A stretch of DNA of 33,217 nt from NCBI GenBank assembly GCA_015485125.1, contig WFUE01000034.1, forward strand, positions 1 through 33,217. Reading direction: 5' to 3'. Source of the stretch: Lysobacterales bacterium (lineage in GTDB: Bacteria; Pseudomonadota; Gammaproteobacteria; Xanthomonadales; S139-57). Shown piece after piece: positions 22,432-30,912 of the stretch (position 1 is its first letter; each line of letters starts with the position of its first letter). The position numbers were made by a program, and so were the translations under genes. The notes beneath the pieces were generated by a model. That model was not told the origin of the DNA. It worked only from the letters and a program-made list of their open reading frames with translations, and made no database searches.

Positions 22432-24918
22432 ATGAAACACTGGTGGAGACAACGCCCACTGCATATTCAGCTACTTTTGGTCAGTAGCGTACTGATGTTG
22501 CTGACCCTGCTGGCCACCAGCTACTGGAGTGTGGAACGGGAAAAGCAGCGTCTGCTGGACGACCACCTGCAAAAAGACCAAAGCCTTGCACAAATGGCGG
22601 CGCTCGCTTCCGCCTATCATGTCATTGCCCAGCGGCTGGATGAACTGGAATCTCTGCTGCTGAAATTCGCGCTGTTTCCCTCAGTGACGGATCTAACCGT
22701 GATGGATGAGCATGGAAGGATTCTCTCACGTGTGCGTGCCAGCCCAAAGGGACCGGAAGCCGTCTATGACAGCCTGACCCTGCCCATTCCAGAACAGGCC
22801 CGTAAACGGGGCCGGCTAGTTGTTTACCATGACCAGCAACTCGAACTGTGGCAGGCGATTGAAACCTCCACCCGCCTGGGCTGGGTGCGGCTGGTCAGTG
22901 ACAGCTCGGACATCCGGCTGAAACTGGATGCTATTGTGCGGGACAACCTGTTCAACGCTGCCATATTGCTGTTACTGGACGTGCTGGTACTGTTGCTGAT
23001 TCTGCGAGCGCCGGGCAGGACTTTCCGGCGTGCTGTGGCTTTTGCCACCCGCTTGCCCAACTCACCTGGTAGTCATCTGCAACTGGAAGGTGGTTCAAGG
23101 GAGATCAACGACCTGATTCGGGCCCTGAACCGTTCGTCCGATGAACTATACAGTGGCCAACAGGCTCTGCAAACCCTTAACACCGAACTGGAACAGCGTG
23201 TCCAGCGCCGTACAGAAGCCCTGATGGACAGCCAGGAAAGTATCCTCCTGCTGCGCAAGGCTATCGAACAGACTACCGTCGGCATGGTGATGCTGGATAC
23301 CCATTTCAGGCTTACCGATAGCAACCCTGCCTTTCACGAAATGACGGGTTTGCCCCGGGATGCACTGCGCAACAAAAATCTGCTGGATGCCCTCTGGTCA
23401 CCATTGAACCCACCCGGCCTCAAGGAAGATCTGCTGCGTCATCTGCAACAGATGCAACGCTGGCAGGGAGAATGCATTGCTGCCACTGGGCCAGACGGGC
23501 AACTCTGGCTCGGTATTACCGTCACGCCAGTGGAAGACCATCACGGCACCCGTCATTATCTGCTGGCGCTGGAGAACATTACCGAACGCAAGGCCTATGA
23601 AGAGCAATTGATTCATCAAGCCAACTATGATGACCTCACCGGCCTACCCAACCGGGTTCTGGGCATGGACCGGCTGGTACGCGCCATCCGGCGTGATCTG
23701 CGCCGGCAGAGCAAAACAGTACTGATGTTTCTGGACCTGGATCATTTCAAGGCCATCAACGACACGCTGGGCCACCGTACAGGTGACCGTCTGCTGATCG
23801 AAGCCGCCGGCCGCCTCACCGCCTGCATTCGTGAAGAAGATACCGTGGCGCGCCTCGGTGGTGACGAATTTCTGGTCATCCTCTCCGATGCCCATGACCC
23901 GGCCACCATGGAATCGGTGGCCAACAAGATTCTCCAGCAACTGGAACAACCCTTTCATCTGGATGGCCGGGAGCTGCGCGTAGGTGTCAGTATCGGCATT
24001 GCCGTGGCCCCGGACGACAGCACCGATCCGGAAACCCTGTTGCGCTTTGCCGATACCGCCATGTATCAAGCCAAGCAGGAAGGACGCCACCGTTTCCACT
24101 ACTACACACCGGCCATGAACCGCGCGGCCTTCGAGCGCCTGCGCATTGATCAGGCCCTGCACAAGGCACTCGAACAGGATGAGTTCGCTTTATTCATTCA
24201 GCCCATCGTGCATGCACGGCATGGAACCATCGCCGGTGCAGAAGCACTGATCCGCTGGACAAACAGTGAACTGGGCCCAGTCAGACCGGATGCCTTCATT
24301 CCCATCGCCGAAGAAAACGGGCTGATCGTACCCATAGGCCGCTGGGTACTGTTCCGGGCCTGCCATCAGGCCGCTGCCTGGAAACACACGGGCTTTATCA
24401 GCATCAATGTGGCCTATCAACAGTTTCGTGACAGCCAGTTCATCACCGATGTGCGCGAGGCACTGGAAATTACCGGCCTGCCCGCCGAAAGACTGCATCT
24501 GGAAATCACCGAACGGGTACTGATGCTGGATGAGGCACAGCTGGCACAGCAGATCCAGTCCTTGCATGAGCTGGGTGTGCGTTTTTCCATTGATGATTTC
24601 GGTACTGGCTACTCTTCCCTGAGCTATCTGCGCCGCTTTCCCTGCCATACTCTGAAGATCGACCGCAGCTTCACATGCTCCATCGACCAGGGCAAACGGG
24701 ATGCCAACGCGCTGATCAAGGCTATTATCAGCATGGGGCACGCTCTGGGGCTGGAAATAGTCGCCGAAGGTGTGGAAAGTGCGGCCCAGGAAGCCTTCCT
24801 GCGGCAACAGGGCTGTGACCTGTTGCAGGGCTATCGCTATGCCCGGCCGATGCCTGAATACGAATTCCAGCCACTGGACAGACAGGGAAAGATCCTTCTG
24901 CCCTCTCACCAACACTGA
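22432..24918 (+). CDS. Membrane PAS-GGDEF-EAL c-di-GMP protein
   Basis: 828 residues from ATG 22432, 10 bases after the PhnD-like stop; ATG 22396 in frame would overlap that gene. Layout: membrane helix about 12-30, periplasmic sensor 31-172, second helix 173-192, coiled-coil linker, PAS about 276-388, GGDEF, EAL. The GGDEF site is intact (RLGGDEFLVIL) with an REED inhibitory site. The EAL domain has GAEALIRW, the metal-site asparagine (INVAYQQF), HLEITERVL, DDFGTGYSSLSYL, KIDRSF and VAEGVES, so both synthesis and breakdown of c-di-GMP look possible. The PhnD-like neighbour probably reports to its periplasmic domain. Confidence 0.92.
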   Translation: MKHWWRQRPLHIQLLLVSSVLMLLTLLATSYWSVEREKQRLLDDHLQKDQSLAQMAALASAYHVIAQRLDELESLLLKFALFPSVTDLTVMDEHGRILSRVRASPKGPEAVYDSLTLPIPEQARKRGRLVVYHDQQLELWQAIETSTRLGWVRLVSDSSDIRLKLDAIVRDNLFNAAILLLLDVLVLLLILRAPGRTFRRAVAFATRLPNSPGSHLQLEGGSREINDLIRALNRSSDELYSGQQALQTLNTELEQRVQRRTEALMDSQESILLLRKAIEQTTVGMVMLDTHFRLTDSNPAFHEMTGLPRDALRNKNLLDALWSPLNPPGLKEDLLRHLQQMQRWQGECIAATGPDGQLWLGITVTPVEDHHGTRHYLLALENITERKAYEEQLIHQANYDDLTGLPNRVLGMDRLVRAIRRDLRRQSKTVLMFLDLDHFKAINDTLGHRTGDRLLIEAAGRLTACIREEDTVARLGGDEFLVILSDAHDPATMESVANKILQQLEQPFHLDGRELRVGVSIGIAVAPDDSTDPETLLRFADTAMYQAKQEGRHRFHYYTPAMNRAAFERLRIDQALHKALEQDEFALFIQPIVHARHGTIAGAEALIRWTNSELGPVRPDAFIPIAEENGLIVPIGRWVLFRACHQAAAWKHTGFISINVAYQQFRDSQFITDVREALEITGLPAERLHLEITERVLMLDEAQLAQQIQSLHELGVRFSIDDFGTGYSSLSYLRRFPCHTLKIDRSFTCSIDQGKRDANALIKAIISMGHALGLEIVAEGVESAAQEAFLRQQGCDLLQGYRYARPMPEYEFQPLDRQGKILLPSHQH

Positions 24919-25014
24919 CTCTGCGTGGCAGGCAACCCCACTGGCTATTTCCGCCACGAACACGGAAAATATCCCGACCATGCCTGCAATGGCTGAATCA
25001 CAACCGGGACACCC

Positions 25015-25569
25015 ATGAAAAACCTGGAATACCTGTTCGAGAAAACCCTGTGGAACGCGCGTCTGATCGTGCTGCTGGCGGTGGTGGCCAGCGGCCTGAC
25101 TGCCATTGCCGTGTTCTACATGTCTACCGTGGATGTCTGGTACCTGCTCGGTCACCTGATCCACTACGCCTCGCCCGCGCTGGATGCCGAGCAACGCCTG
25201 GCCTTGCGCGCCAGTACCGTCAAACATGTGGTGGAAGTGATCGACGGCTACCTGCTGGGCACCGTGCTGCTGATTTTCTCGCTGGGCCTGTATGAACTGT
25301 TCATCAGCCGCATCGACCCGGCCCATCGCAGTGAAACCGCCTCGCGCGTGCTGGTCATCCGCAATCTGGATGATCTCAAGACGCGCCTGGCCAAGGTTGT
25401 GTTGATGATTCTCGTAGTACGCTATTTCGAACACGCGCTGGAGATGGAATTCCAGCAACCCATGGACCTGATCTTCTTTGCCGGCGGCATCGCCCTGATT
25501 GGCCTGGCCCTCTACCTCACTCATGCATCGGAAGGACACACGCCACTCACCAAGAACCACCACGAATGA
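25015..25569 (+). CDS. YqhA-family (UPF0114) inner-membrane protein
   Basis: 184 residues with four membrane helices: about 16-36, 80-98 (VIDGYLLGTVLLIFSLGLYELF), 125-142 and 150-170. The blocks VVEVIDGYLLGTVLLIF and YELFISRIDP are characteristic of the UPF0114/YqhA family, whose function is not established. The ATG follows a 96-base gap after the GGDEF-EAL gene in which I see no clear promoter or terminator, so read-through is possible. Its stop overlaps the next gene by ATGA, implying a functional pair. Confidence 0.83.
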   Translation: MKNLEYLFEKTLWNARLIVLLAVVASGLTAIAVFYMSTVDVWYLLGHLIHYASPALDAEQRLALRASTVKHVVEVIDGYLLGTVLLIFSLGLYELFISRIDPAHRSETASRVLVIRNLDDLKTRLAKVVLMILVVRYFEHALEMEFQQPMDLIFFAGGIALIGLALYLTHASEGHTPLTKNHHE

Positions 25570-26162
25570 AAAAACACCTGCGCCGCCTGAAAAGCGAAAG
25601 CATCATCCTGATGCTGTTGACCCTGCTGCTGATCGCCGGTGGCTACCTGTTCCTGCGCTACGCCTACCATGTGGCCGATTCCCTGCCCTTTTCCCAGGAA
25701 GTGGTGCTGGTCATTCTCGGCACGCTCATCACCATCTTCATCACCGCGCTGCTGTTGAACAAGCAGACCAGCGTGGAACTGCAAAAGGAAGAAAATATCA
25801 AGCTGCTGGAGCTGAAAGCCGACAGCTATCTGGAATTGATCAACCATCTGGAACAGATCATGCTCGAAGCCGAGGCCGACCGCACAGACCGCGTCCGCCT
25901 GCGCATGCTGGCCAGCAAGCTGGCCATCGTCGCCAGCCCGGCGGTGCTGGAACAATTCGAGCACTTGATTCATGTATTCACCGACATCACCCGTGATGAG
26001 GCCATTCAGGACAGCGAGGGCAATCGCCTGATGCATGCGCTGGCCCTGCTGACGGTGGAAATGCGCGCCGATCTGGTGGGCGACCTGGATGATCGGGATG
26101 GCGTGGCTCGCAAGGCTCTTTCCAACCAGATCGTCAGCAACAGTGATGCACTGAACAGCTAG
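25566..26162 (+). CDS. Membrane protein with cytoplasmic coiled coil, unknown
   Basis: 198 residues. Two N-terminal membrane helices (IILMLLTLLLIAGGYLFL and EVVLVILGTLITIFITALLL) are followed directly by an amphipathic, probably coiled-coil, segment (VELQKEENIKLLELKADSYL) and a helical soluble domain of about 115 residues. I do not recognise the family. The ATGA overlap with the YqhA-family gene suggests they act in one complex. Its TAG stop shares bases with the stop of the opposing DUF523 gene. Confidence 0.78.
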   Translation: MKKHLRRLKSESIILMLLTLLLIAGGYLFLRYAYHVADSLPFSQEVVLVILGTLITIFITALLLNKQTSVELQKEENIKLLELKADSYLELINHLEQIMLEAEADRTDRVRLRMLASKLAIVASPAVLEQFEHLIHVFTDITRDEAIQDSEGNRLMHALALLTVEMRADLVGDLDDRDGVARKALSNQIVSNSDALNS

Positions 26163-26656
26163 CCCGTTCCAGCTTGCAAGCACTGCCAGTACTGCCAGGC
26201 CTGATCCAGCTCGCCTTCATGGAACACCGGGATTCCCTGCTGACGAAACAGGGCAGTGGTCACCCCTTCTCCTTCCTGTTGCCGGCCCGAAAAGCAGCCA
26301 TCGTAAATACACTGACTGCCACAGGAAGGGCTTTTTTCCTTCATCAAGGCCAGAACCGCGCCGGCCTGCTGGTATGTGACCAGAGCTTTGCGGGCCCCGG
26401 CCATAAAGGCAGCGGTGAGGTCATCACCCCGCTGGGTTTGCACAAAGGCCCGCCCAGCCCAGACATCCACACCACTGCCGGAGACGATCTCTGCCGCTGG
26501 TCGTGGCACCGGCAGCCCGCCGGCGCATTCCGGACAGAAGGGCAACAGCAGGTCATGCGCCTGCCAATAAGCCAGTGCCGGATGACTGCGCAGGCAATGA
26601 CCACCATCCCAGCGAACTGACTCACCCAGCAAACAGGCACTGACCCATACTTTCAT
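26159..26656 (-). CDS. DUF523/TudS-like protein (putative thiouracil desulfurase family)
   Basis: 165 residues, the normal size. Family blocks are complete: VSACLLGESVRWDGGH at the N-terminus, FCPECAGGLPVPRPAAEI, LALMKEKSPSCGSQCIYDG and GEGVTTALFRQQGIPVFHE. The cysteines in ACLLG, CPEC and PSCGS include the three expected to hold a catalytic [4Fe-4S] cluster in TudS, a DUF523 member shown to remove sulfur from thiouracil. Whether this protein uses the same substrate is unknown. It is convergent with the coiled-coil gene, sharing a CTAG, and divergent from the HDOD gene. Confidence 0.85.
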   Translation of the reverse strand: MKVWVSACLLGESVRWDGGHCLRSHPALAYWQAHDLLLPFCPECAGGLPVPRPAAEIVSGSGVDVWAGRAFVQTQRGDDLTAAFMAGARKALVTYQQAGAVLALMKEKSPSCGSQCIYDGCFSGRQQEGEGVTTALFRQQGIPVFHEGELDQAWQYWQCLQAGTG

Positions 26657-26658
26657 CC

Positions 26659-26686
26659 GTCACAACCTGTAAATTTGCAGTAGAAT
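26659..26686 (+). promoter_or_regulatory. Candidate promoter of the HDOD gene
   Basis: GTCACA (26659-26664) and TAGAAT (26681-26686) are 16 bases apart, matching sigma-70 hexamers at 4 and 5 of 6 positions. They lie 33 bases before the start ATG. Confidence 0.4.
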
Positions 26687-26718
26687 GAAAGCCATCATAC
26701 CAATACTGGAGACTGCAC

Positions 26719-27930
26719 ATGGACGACCGGGTACCCGTGAAGCTACTGGAAATACTCAGCCCCATCAATGAACTGAGTGCAGCCAGCCTGGAACAGCTGC
26801 AAAAGAGCGCCAAGCTGGTTTCCCTGGGCAGCGGCAGCCGCCTGACCGAACCCGAAGAAAAAGACCATCTGATCTATGTGGTCAAGGGGGATCTCTACCT
26901 GGCCTCCAGCTCTGGCGCCATCGACAAGATTCAGGCCAACTCCCCCCGGGCGAAAACCCCCGTCTTCTGTGACAACACACTGGCCAAGGTGGCGGTATTC
27001 AAGGCACCGGGCATGCTGCTGAAAGTGGATAAACGGCTGTACATGGAACTCGTCAAGCAGGAAAAGAATCAGGGGCTGGATGTACAGGAACGGGACACCG
27101 GCGAGACTGAAACCACCATCTTCCAGCAAATCTACACCGCCTATGAAAGCGGCGAACTGGAACTGCCCGCCTTCCCTGAAGTGGCAATGAAAATCCGCAG
27201 GCTGCTGGATGATCCGGATACGGAAATCAATGAACTGATTGAAGTCATCAACACCGATCCCAGCATTGCCGGCCAACTGCTCAAGGTGGCCAATTCCGCC
27301 CTCTATCGCGGTACCCGTGAATTCGATACCGTGCGCGATGCCGTAATCCGTCTGGGGATGAAGATCACCTCGCAGGTGGTCTCCGCCATTGCCCTGGGGC
27401 AAGCCTTCCAAAGCAACAGCCCGGCCGTGGAACAACGCATGCACCAGCTGTGGGAACACAGCGTGAAAATTGCCACCCTGTGCATGATTCTGGCCCGTAC
27501 CCAGGCTCATCTGAAACCGGAGCGGGCCCAGCTGGCCGGCCTGCTGCACGATATCGGTGAAATACCCATACTTAACTACGCCGGCCAGTTCAGGCGCGAA
27601 GTCAGCGAGGACGAGCTGGAAGAAGCCATCCGTGGCCTGCGTGAAATGGTGGGCGTGCTGGTGGTCAACCACTGGGAGATGGGCGCCGACATGGCCACGG
27701 TGGTGGCGGAAGCGGAAAAATGGACCCGCGACAGTGGCCAGGAAGAAGCCGATTACTGCGACCTGGTAGTGATGGCCCAGATACTGGACGGTTGTGCCGG
27801 AGTGGCCATGGACGAGCTGGATCACCTGCCCGCAGCCCGAAAACTGGGGCTGGACAGCGAAGACAAGGTCGAAGCGCTGATGGACGAAAACGCCGAGCTG
27901 ATCGACGAGCTGACCCAGACGCTGCTGTAG
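26719..27930 (+). CDS. HDOD-domain protein with N-terminal cyclic-nucleotide-binding-like region
   Basis: 403 residues; a TGGAGA ribosome site precedes the ATG. Residues 1-125 resemble a cyclic-nucleotide-binding fold (LIYVVKGDLYLASSSG). From about 140 to 340 lies an HDOD domain with LPAFPEVAMKIRRLLDDP, DPSIAGQLLKVANSALY and AGLLHDIGEIPIL. HDOD proteins are signalling relatives of HD phosphohydrolases; the metal site is usually incomplete, so a regulatory or scaffold role is more likely than catalysis. With two c-di-GMP proteins in the window it may belong to the same signalling theme, though it is a separate transcription unit ending at a strong terminator. Confidence 0.88.
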   Translation: MDDRVPVKLLEILSPINELSAASLEQLQKSAKLVSLGSGSRLTEPEEKDHLIYVVKGDLYLASSSGAIDKIQANSPRAKTPVFCDNTLAKVAVFKAPGMLLKVDKRLYMELVKQEKNQGLDVQERDTGETETTIFQQIYTAYESGELELPAFPEVAMKIRRLLDDPDTEINELIEVINTDPSIAGQLLKVANSALYRGTREFDTVRDAVIRLGMKITSQVVSAIALGQAFQSNSPAVEQRMHQLWEHSVKIATLCMILARTQAHLKPERAQLAGLLHDIGEIPILNYAGQFRREVSEDELEEAIRGLREMVGVLVVNHWEMGADMATVVAEAEKWTRDSGQEEADYCDLVVMAQILDGCAGVAMDELDHLPAARKLGLDSEDKVEALMDENAELIDELTQTLL

Positions 27931-27954
27931 CAAACAGCACTCACGCAGCCCAAC

Positions 27955-27984
27955 AAAAAGCCCGCCGATATTGGCGGGCTTTTT
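27955..27984. terminator. Strong bidirectional intrinsic terminator
   Basis: AAAAAGCCCGCC (27955-27966) pairs perfectly with GGCGGGCTTTTT (27973-27984) over GATATT. A run of T ends the stem on either strand, so it serves both the rightward HDOD gene and the leftward pnt operon. Confidence 0.9.
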
Positions 27985-28009
27985 CGTATAACCAGTCCAG
28001 ACCCGCTGT

Positions 28010-29392
28010 TTACAGCTGCTTGACTTCCTGCACCAGCTGGTTGGCCACTTCCTGCGCGTCACCGAACAGCATGCGGGTATTGTCCTTGAAGAACAGGGTA
28101 TTCTCGATACCGGCAAAACCGGTGCCCCGCCCCCGCTTGATGACGATGACATTCCTAGCCTGGTCCGCCTCCAGAATGGGCATGCCGTAAATGGGGCTGG
28201 ACGGATCTTCCTTGGCCTGCGGATTGACCACGTCATTGGCACCGATTACCAGCACCACATCGGTGTTGGGGAATTCCGGGTTGATGTCTTCCAGATCCTC
28301 GATCAGATCGTAAGGCACCCCGGCTTCGGCCAGCAGTACATTCATGTGGCCAGGCATGCGACCGGCCACCGGGTGGATGGCGAATTTCACCTTGACGCCG
28401 CGATCCAGCAGCTGCTGGGTCAGTTCCATGATCTTGTGCTGCGCCTGCGCCACCGCCATGCCATAACCGGGCACGATGACCACCCGCTCGGCGTAGGCCA
28501 TCATCACCGCCGCGTCGGTGGCCGTGGTTTCCTTCATGGTGCCTTCCACGCCACCACCGCCAGCGCCAGCGGCACCAAAATTGCTGAACAGCACATTGGT
28601 CAGCGAGCGGTTCATGGCCTTGGCCATCAGCTGGGTCAGCAGCATGCCCGCCGCGCCCACCAGCATGCCGGCGATGATCATGGATTCGTTCTGCAGCACG
28701 TAACCCTCGAAGGAAACGGCCAGGCCGGTGAAGGCGTTGTACAGGGAAATCACCACCGGCATGTCCGCCCCGCCGATAGGTAGGGTCATGGCGATGCCGA
28801 AGACCAGCGCCAGCACGAAGAACAGCACGATTTCGAACAGATTCAGTTCGAAGATCTGCATCACGCCCAGCACCACGGCGGCGGCAAAGATCAGGCCGTT
28901 GACCAGCTTCTGGCCGGAGAAGATGAATTGCCCTTTCATCAGCCCCTGCAACTTGGCAAAGGCGATGATGCTGCCACTGAAGGAAATGGTGCCGATCAGG
29001 GAACCCAGCACGGCCAGGGTGGCGGTGGTGGTATTCCATTCATGGCCGGTATCACCGCCGGCGGCAACGGTCAGCAGGGCCACCATGCCGATGGCGGCGG
29101 CCGAACCGCCACCCATGCCGTTGTAAAGCGCCACCATCTGCGGCATGTCGGTCATGGCTACCTTCTTGCCCGAAACCCAGGCCAGTACCGTACCCAGGGC
29201 CATGGCCAGGATGATCAACCCCAGGTTGTGCATCTCCGGCAGGAAGAAAGAGGCGAAGACCGCCAGCAACATGCCGAAACCGGCCCAGACAATGCCGCTG
29301 CGGGCAGTCTTGGGCGAAGACATGCGCTGCAGGCCAATGATGAACAGCGCCGCAGCCAGCAGGTAGCTGCTCTTGATGAGTATCTCCAGCAT
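28010..29392 (-). CDS. pntB: NAD(P) transhydrogenase subunit beta
   Basis: 460 residues. It forms the membrane domain and the NADP(H)-binding domain III of the proton-translocating transhydrogenase, which reduces NADP+ with NADH using the proton gradient. The N-terminal half has many membrane helices; the C-terminal domain has VIVPGYGMAVAQAQHK, the HPVAGRMPGHMNVLLAEA loop, VLVIGANDVVNPQAKEDP and IKRGRGTGFAGIENTLF, all typical of PntB. The ATG overlaps the pntA2 stop as TGATG. Transcription ends at the hairpin 27955-27984. Confidence 0.97.
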   Translation of the reverse strand: MLEILIKSSYLLAAALFIIGLQRMSSPKTARSGIVWAGFGMLLAVFASFFLPEMHNLGLIILAMALGTVLAWVSGKKVAMTDMPQMVALYNGMGGGSAAAIGMVALLTVAAGGDTGHEWNTTTATLAVLGSLIGTISFSGSIIAFAKLQGLMKGQFIFSGQKLVNGLIFAAAVVLGVMQIFELNLFEIVLFFVLALVFGIAMTLPIGGADMPVVISLYNAFTGLAVSFEGYVLQNESMIIAGMLVGAAGMLLTQLMAKAMNRSLTNVLFSNFGAAGAGGGGVEGTMKETTATDAAVMMAYAERVVIVPGYGMAVAQAQHKIMELTQQLLDRGVKVKFAIHPVAGRMPGHMNVLLAEAGVPYDLIEDLEDINPEFPNTDVVLVIGANDVVNPQAKEDPSSPIYGMPILEADQARNVIVIKRGRGTGFAGIENTLFFKDNTRMLFGDAQEVANQLVQEVKQL

Positions 29393-29691
29393 CAGCCTTC
29401 ACCCTCCTCTTTCTTGGAGGTCTTGAACATTTCCAGCATGCGCTCGGTCACCACATAACCACCGGCGGCATTGCCCGCTCCCAGCAGCACGCCGATGAAA
29501 CCAATGGCCTTCTCCAGCGTGGTGTCCGCGTGACCCAGCGCCACCATGGCTCCCACCACCACGATGCCGTGGATGAAGTTGGAACCGGACATCAGCGGCG
29601 TATGCAGAATCACCGGCACGCGGCCAATGATCACATGGCCGGTAAAAGCGGCCAGCATGAAGATATACAGGGCTACGAAACCGTCGATCAT
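29392..29691 (-). CDS. pntAB: NAD(P) transhydrogenase subunit alpha part 2 (membrane)
   Basis: 99 residues with three membrane helices; this is the piece that in E. coli is fused to the C-terminus of PntA. Family blocks are FTGHVIIGRVPVILHTPLMS and GSNFIHGIVVVGAM. The end is charged (TSKKEEGEG). It overlaps pntA1 by ATGA and pntB by one base, ensuring coupled translation. The split form is known from Rhodospirillum rubrum and several gammaproteobacteria. Confidence 0.95.
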   Translation of the reverse strand: MIDGFVALYIFMLAAFTGHVIIGRVPVILHTPLMSGSNFIHGIVVVGAMVALGHADTTLEKAIGFIGVLLGAGNAAGGYVVTERMLEMFKTSKKEEGEG

Positions 29692-30821
29692 GATGCTTCT
29701 CCTTCAATCAGGGGCAGAACGCGTTCGTGTACCACTTCGCCGTCTTTGGTCATCAGGCTGCCGGCCACGATTTCATCGTCGTAATCGATTTCCAGCTCGC
29801 CCTCCTTGATCCAGGGCGAGAGGAAGTTGTACAGGTTGCGGGCATACATCTCACTGGCGTGAATGGGCATCTGGCTGGGCAGGTTTTCCGGGCCCACGAT
29901 GGTCACACCCTGATGGCTGACCACCTCACCGGCCTGGCTGAATTCCACATTGCCGCCACTTTCGGCCGCCATGTCCACAATAACCGCACCGGCCTTCATC
30001 CCTTCCACCATGGGGCCGGTGATGATGCGTGGTGCCTGCCGGCCGGGAATGGCCGCCGTGGTGATCAGCAGATCCATGCCGGTCAGATGCTCGGCCAGAT
30101 TGGCCTGCTGCTGGGCCTTCTCTTCTTCGGTCAGCTCGCGGGCGTAACCGCCCTCGCCCACCGCTTCCACCCCCAGATCAAGAAACCGCGCGCCCAGGGA
30201 TTCCACCTGCTCGCGGGTTTCCGGGCGTACATCATAGCCGGTGACGATGGCCCCCAGCCGGCGCAGGGTGGCGATGGCCTGCAAGCCGGCCACGCCAGCG
30301 CCGATGACCAGCGTCTTGGCCGGACGGATGGTGCCGGCGGCGGTGGTCAGCATGGGCAGAAACTGGCCCAGGGTGTTGGCACCGATCAGCGCGGCCTTGT
30401 AACCGGCCACGGCCGCCTGGGAAGACAGGGCATCCATGGACTGGGCGCGGGTGATGCGCGGCACCAGCTCCATGCCAAAACTGGTCATGCCGCCATCCCG
30501 CAGCGCCCTGGCTTCCTCCAGATGGGCATGCGCGTTCATGAAACCGATAAACACCGCCCCCTGCTTCGCGGTCTGGATTTCTTCCAGCGTGGGCGGCTGC
30601 ACCTTGAGAATGACATCCGCTTCCGCCAGCATGGCCCTGGCATCTTCCATCAGTTCGACAGATTCGTATTGTTCATCGGGAATCAGCGCGGCGGCGCCGG
30701 CACCTTTCTGAATCAGCACCCGGGCACCCAGATCGGCAAACTTCTTCGCCACATCCGGTATCAGCGCCACACGCCTTTCGTTGGCGTAGGACTCCATGGG
30801 CACGGCAATGGTTACAGGCAT
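29688..30821 (-). CDS. pntAA: NAD(P) transhydrogenase subunit alpha part 1 (NAD-binding)
   Basis: 377 residues. This is domain I, the soluble NAD(H)-binding subunit related to alanine dehydrogenase. The N-terminus VPMESYANERRVALIPDVAKKF, the Rossmann motif VIGAGVAGLQAIATLRRLGA with the following GYDVRPETREQ, and ITTAAIPGRQAPRIIT are intact. A GGGAG ribosome site lies 8 bases before ATG 30821. It is the first gene of pntAA-pntAB-pntB and divergent from the exonuclease gene across 91 bases in which no strong promoter is evident to me. Confidence 0.96.
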   Translation of the reverse strand: MPVTIAVPMESYANERRVALIPDVAKKFADLGARVLIQKGAGAAALIPDEQYESVELMEDARAMLAEADVILKVQPPTLEEIQTAKQGAVFIGFMNAHAHLEEARALRDGGMTSFGMELVPRITRAQSMDALSSQAAVAGYKAALIGANTLGQFLPMLTTAAGTIRPAKTLVIGAGVAGLQAIATLRRLGAIVTGYDVRPETREQVESLGARFLDLGVEAVGEGGYARELTEEEKAQQQANLAEHLTGMDLLITTAAIPGRQAPRIITGPMVEGMKAGAVIVDMAAESGGNVEFSQAGEVVSHQGVTIVGPENLPSQMPIHASEMYARNLYNFLSPWIKEGELEIDYDDEIVAGSLMTKDGEVVHERVLPLIEGEAS

Positions 30822-30912
30822 GAGACACTCCCGCTTTGGTTGACTTGTAGGTTCGGACGGTCGATGCTAACAGAAATATCACGACTTTAGATTCATCCCA
30901 AAGGTATAGCCC

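Noticed and set aside
24190-25563. Long leftward open frame (457 codons) opposite the EAL domain and the YqhA-family gene
   Set aside because: It is antisense to clearly coding DNA and has no recognisable domain or ribosome site.
26743-28242. Leftward open frame of 499 codons opposite the HDOD gene
   Set aside because: It spans the strong terminator and overlaps pntB in another frame; low-complexity composition.
29727-30890. Rightward open frame of 387 codons opposite pntAA
   Set aside because: Antisense to an intact, recognised transhydrogenase gene.
30822-30912. TTGACT at 30840-30845 as -35 of the exonuclease promoter
   Set aside because: No acceptable -10 hexamer lies 16-18 bases downstream.
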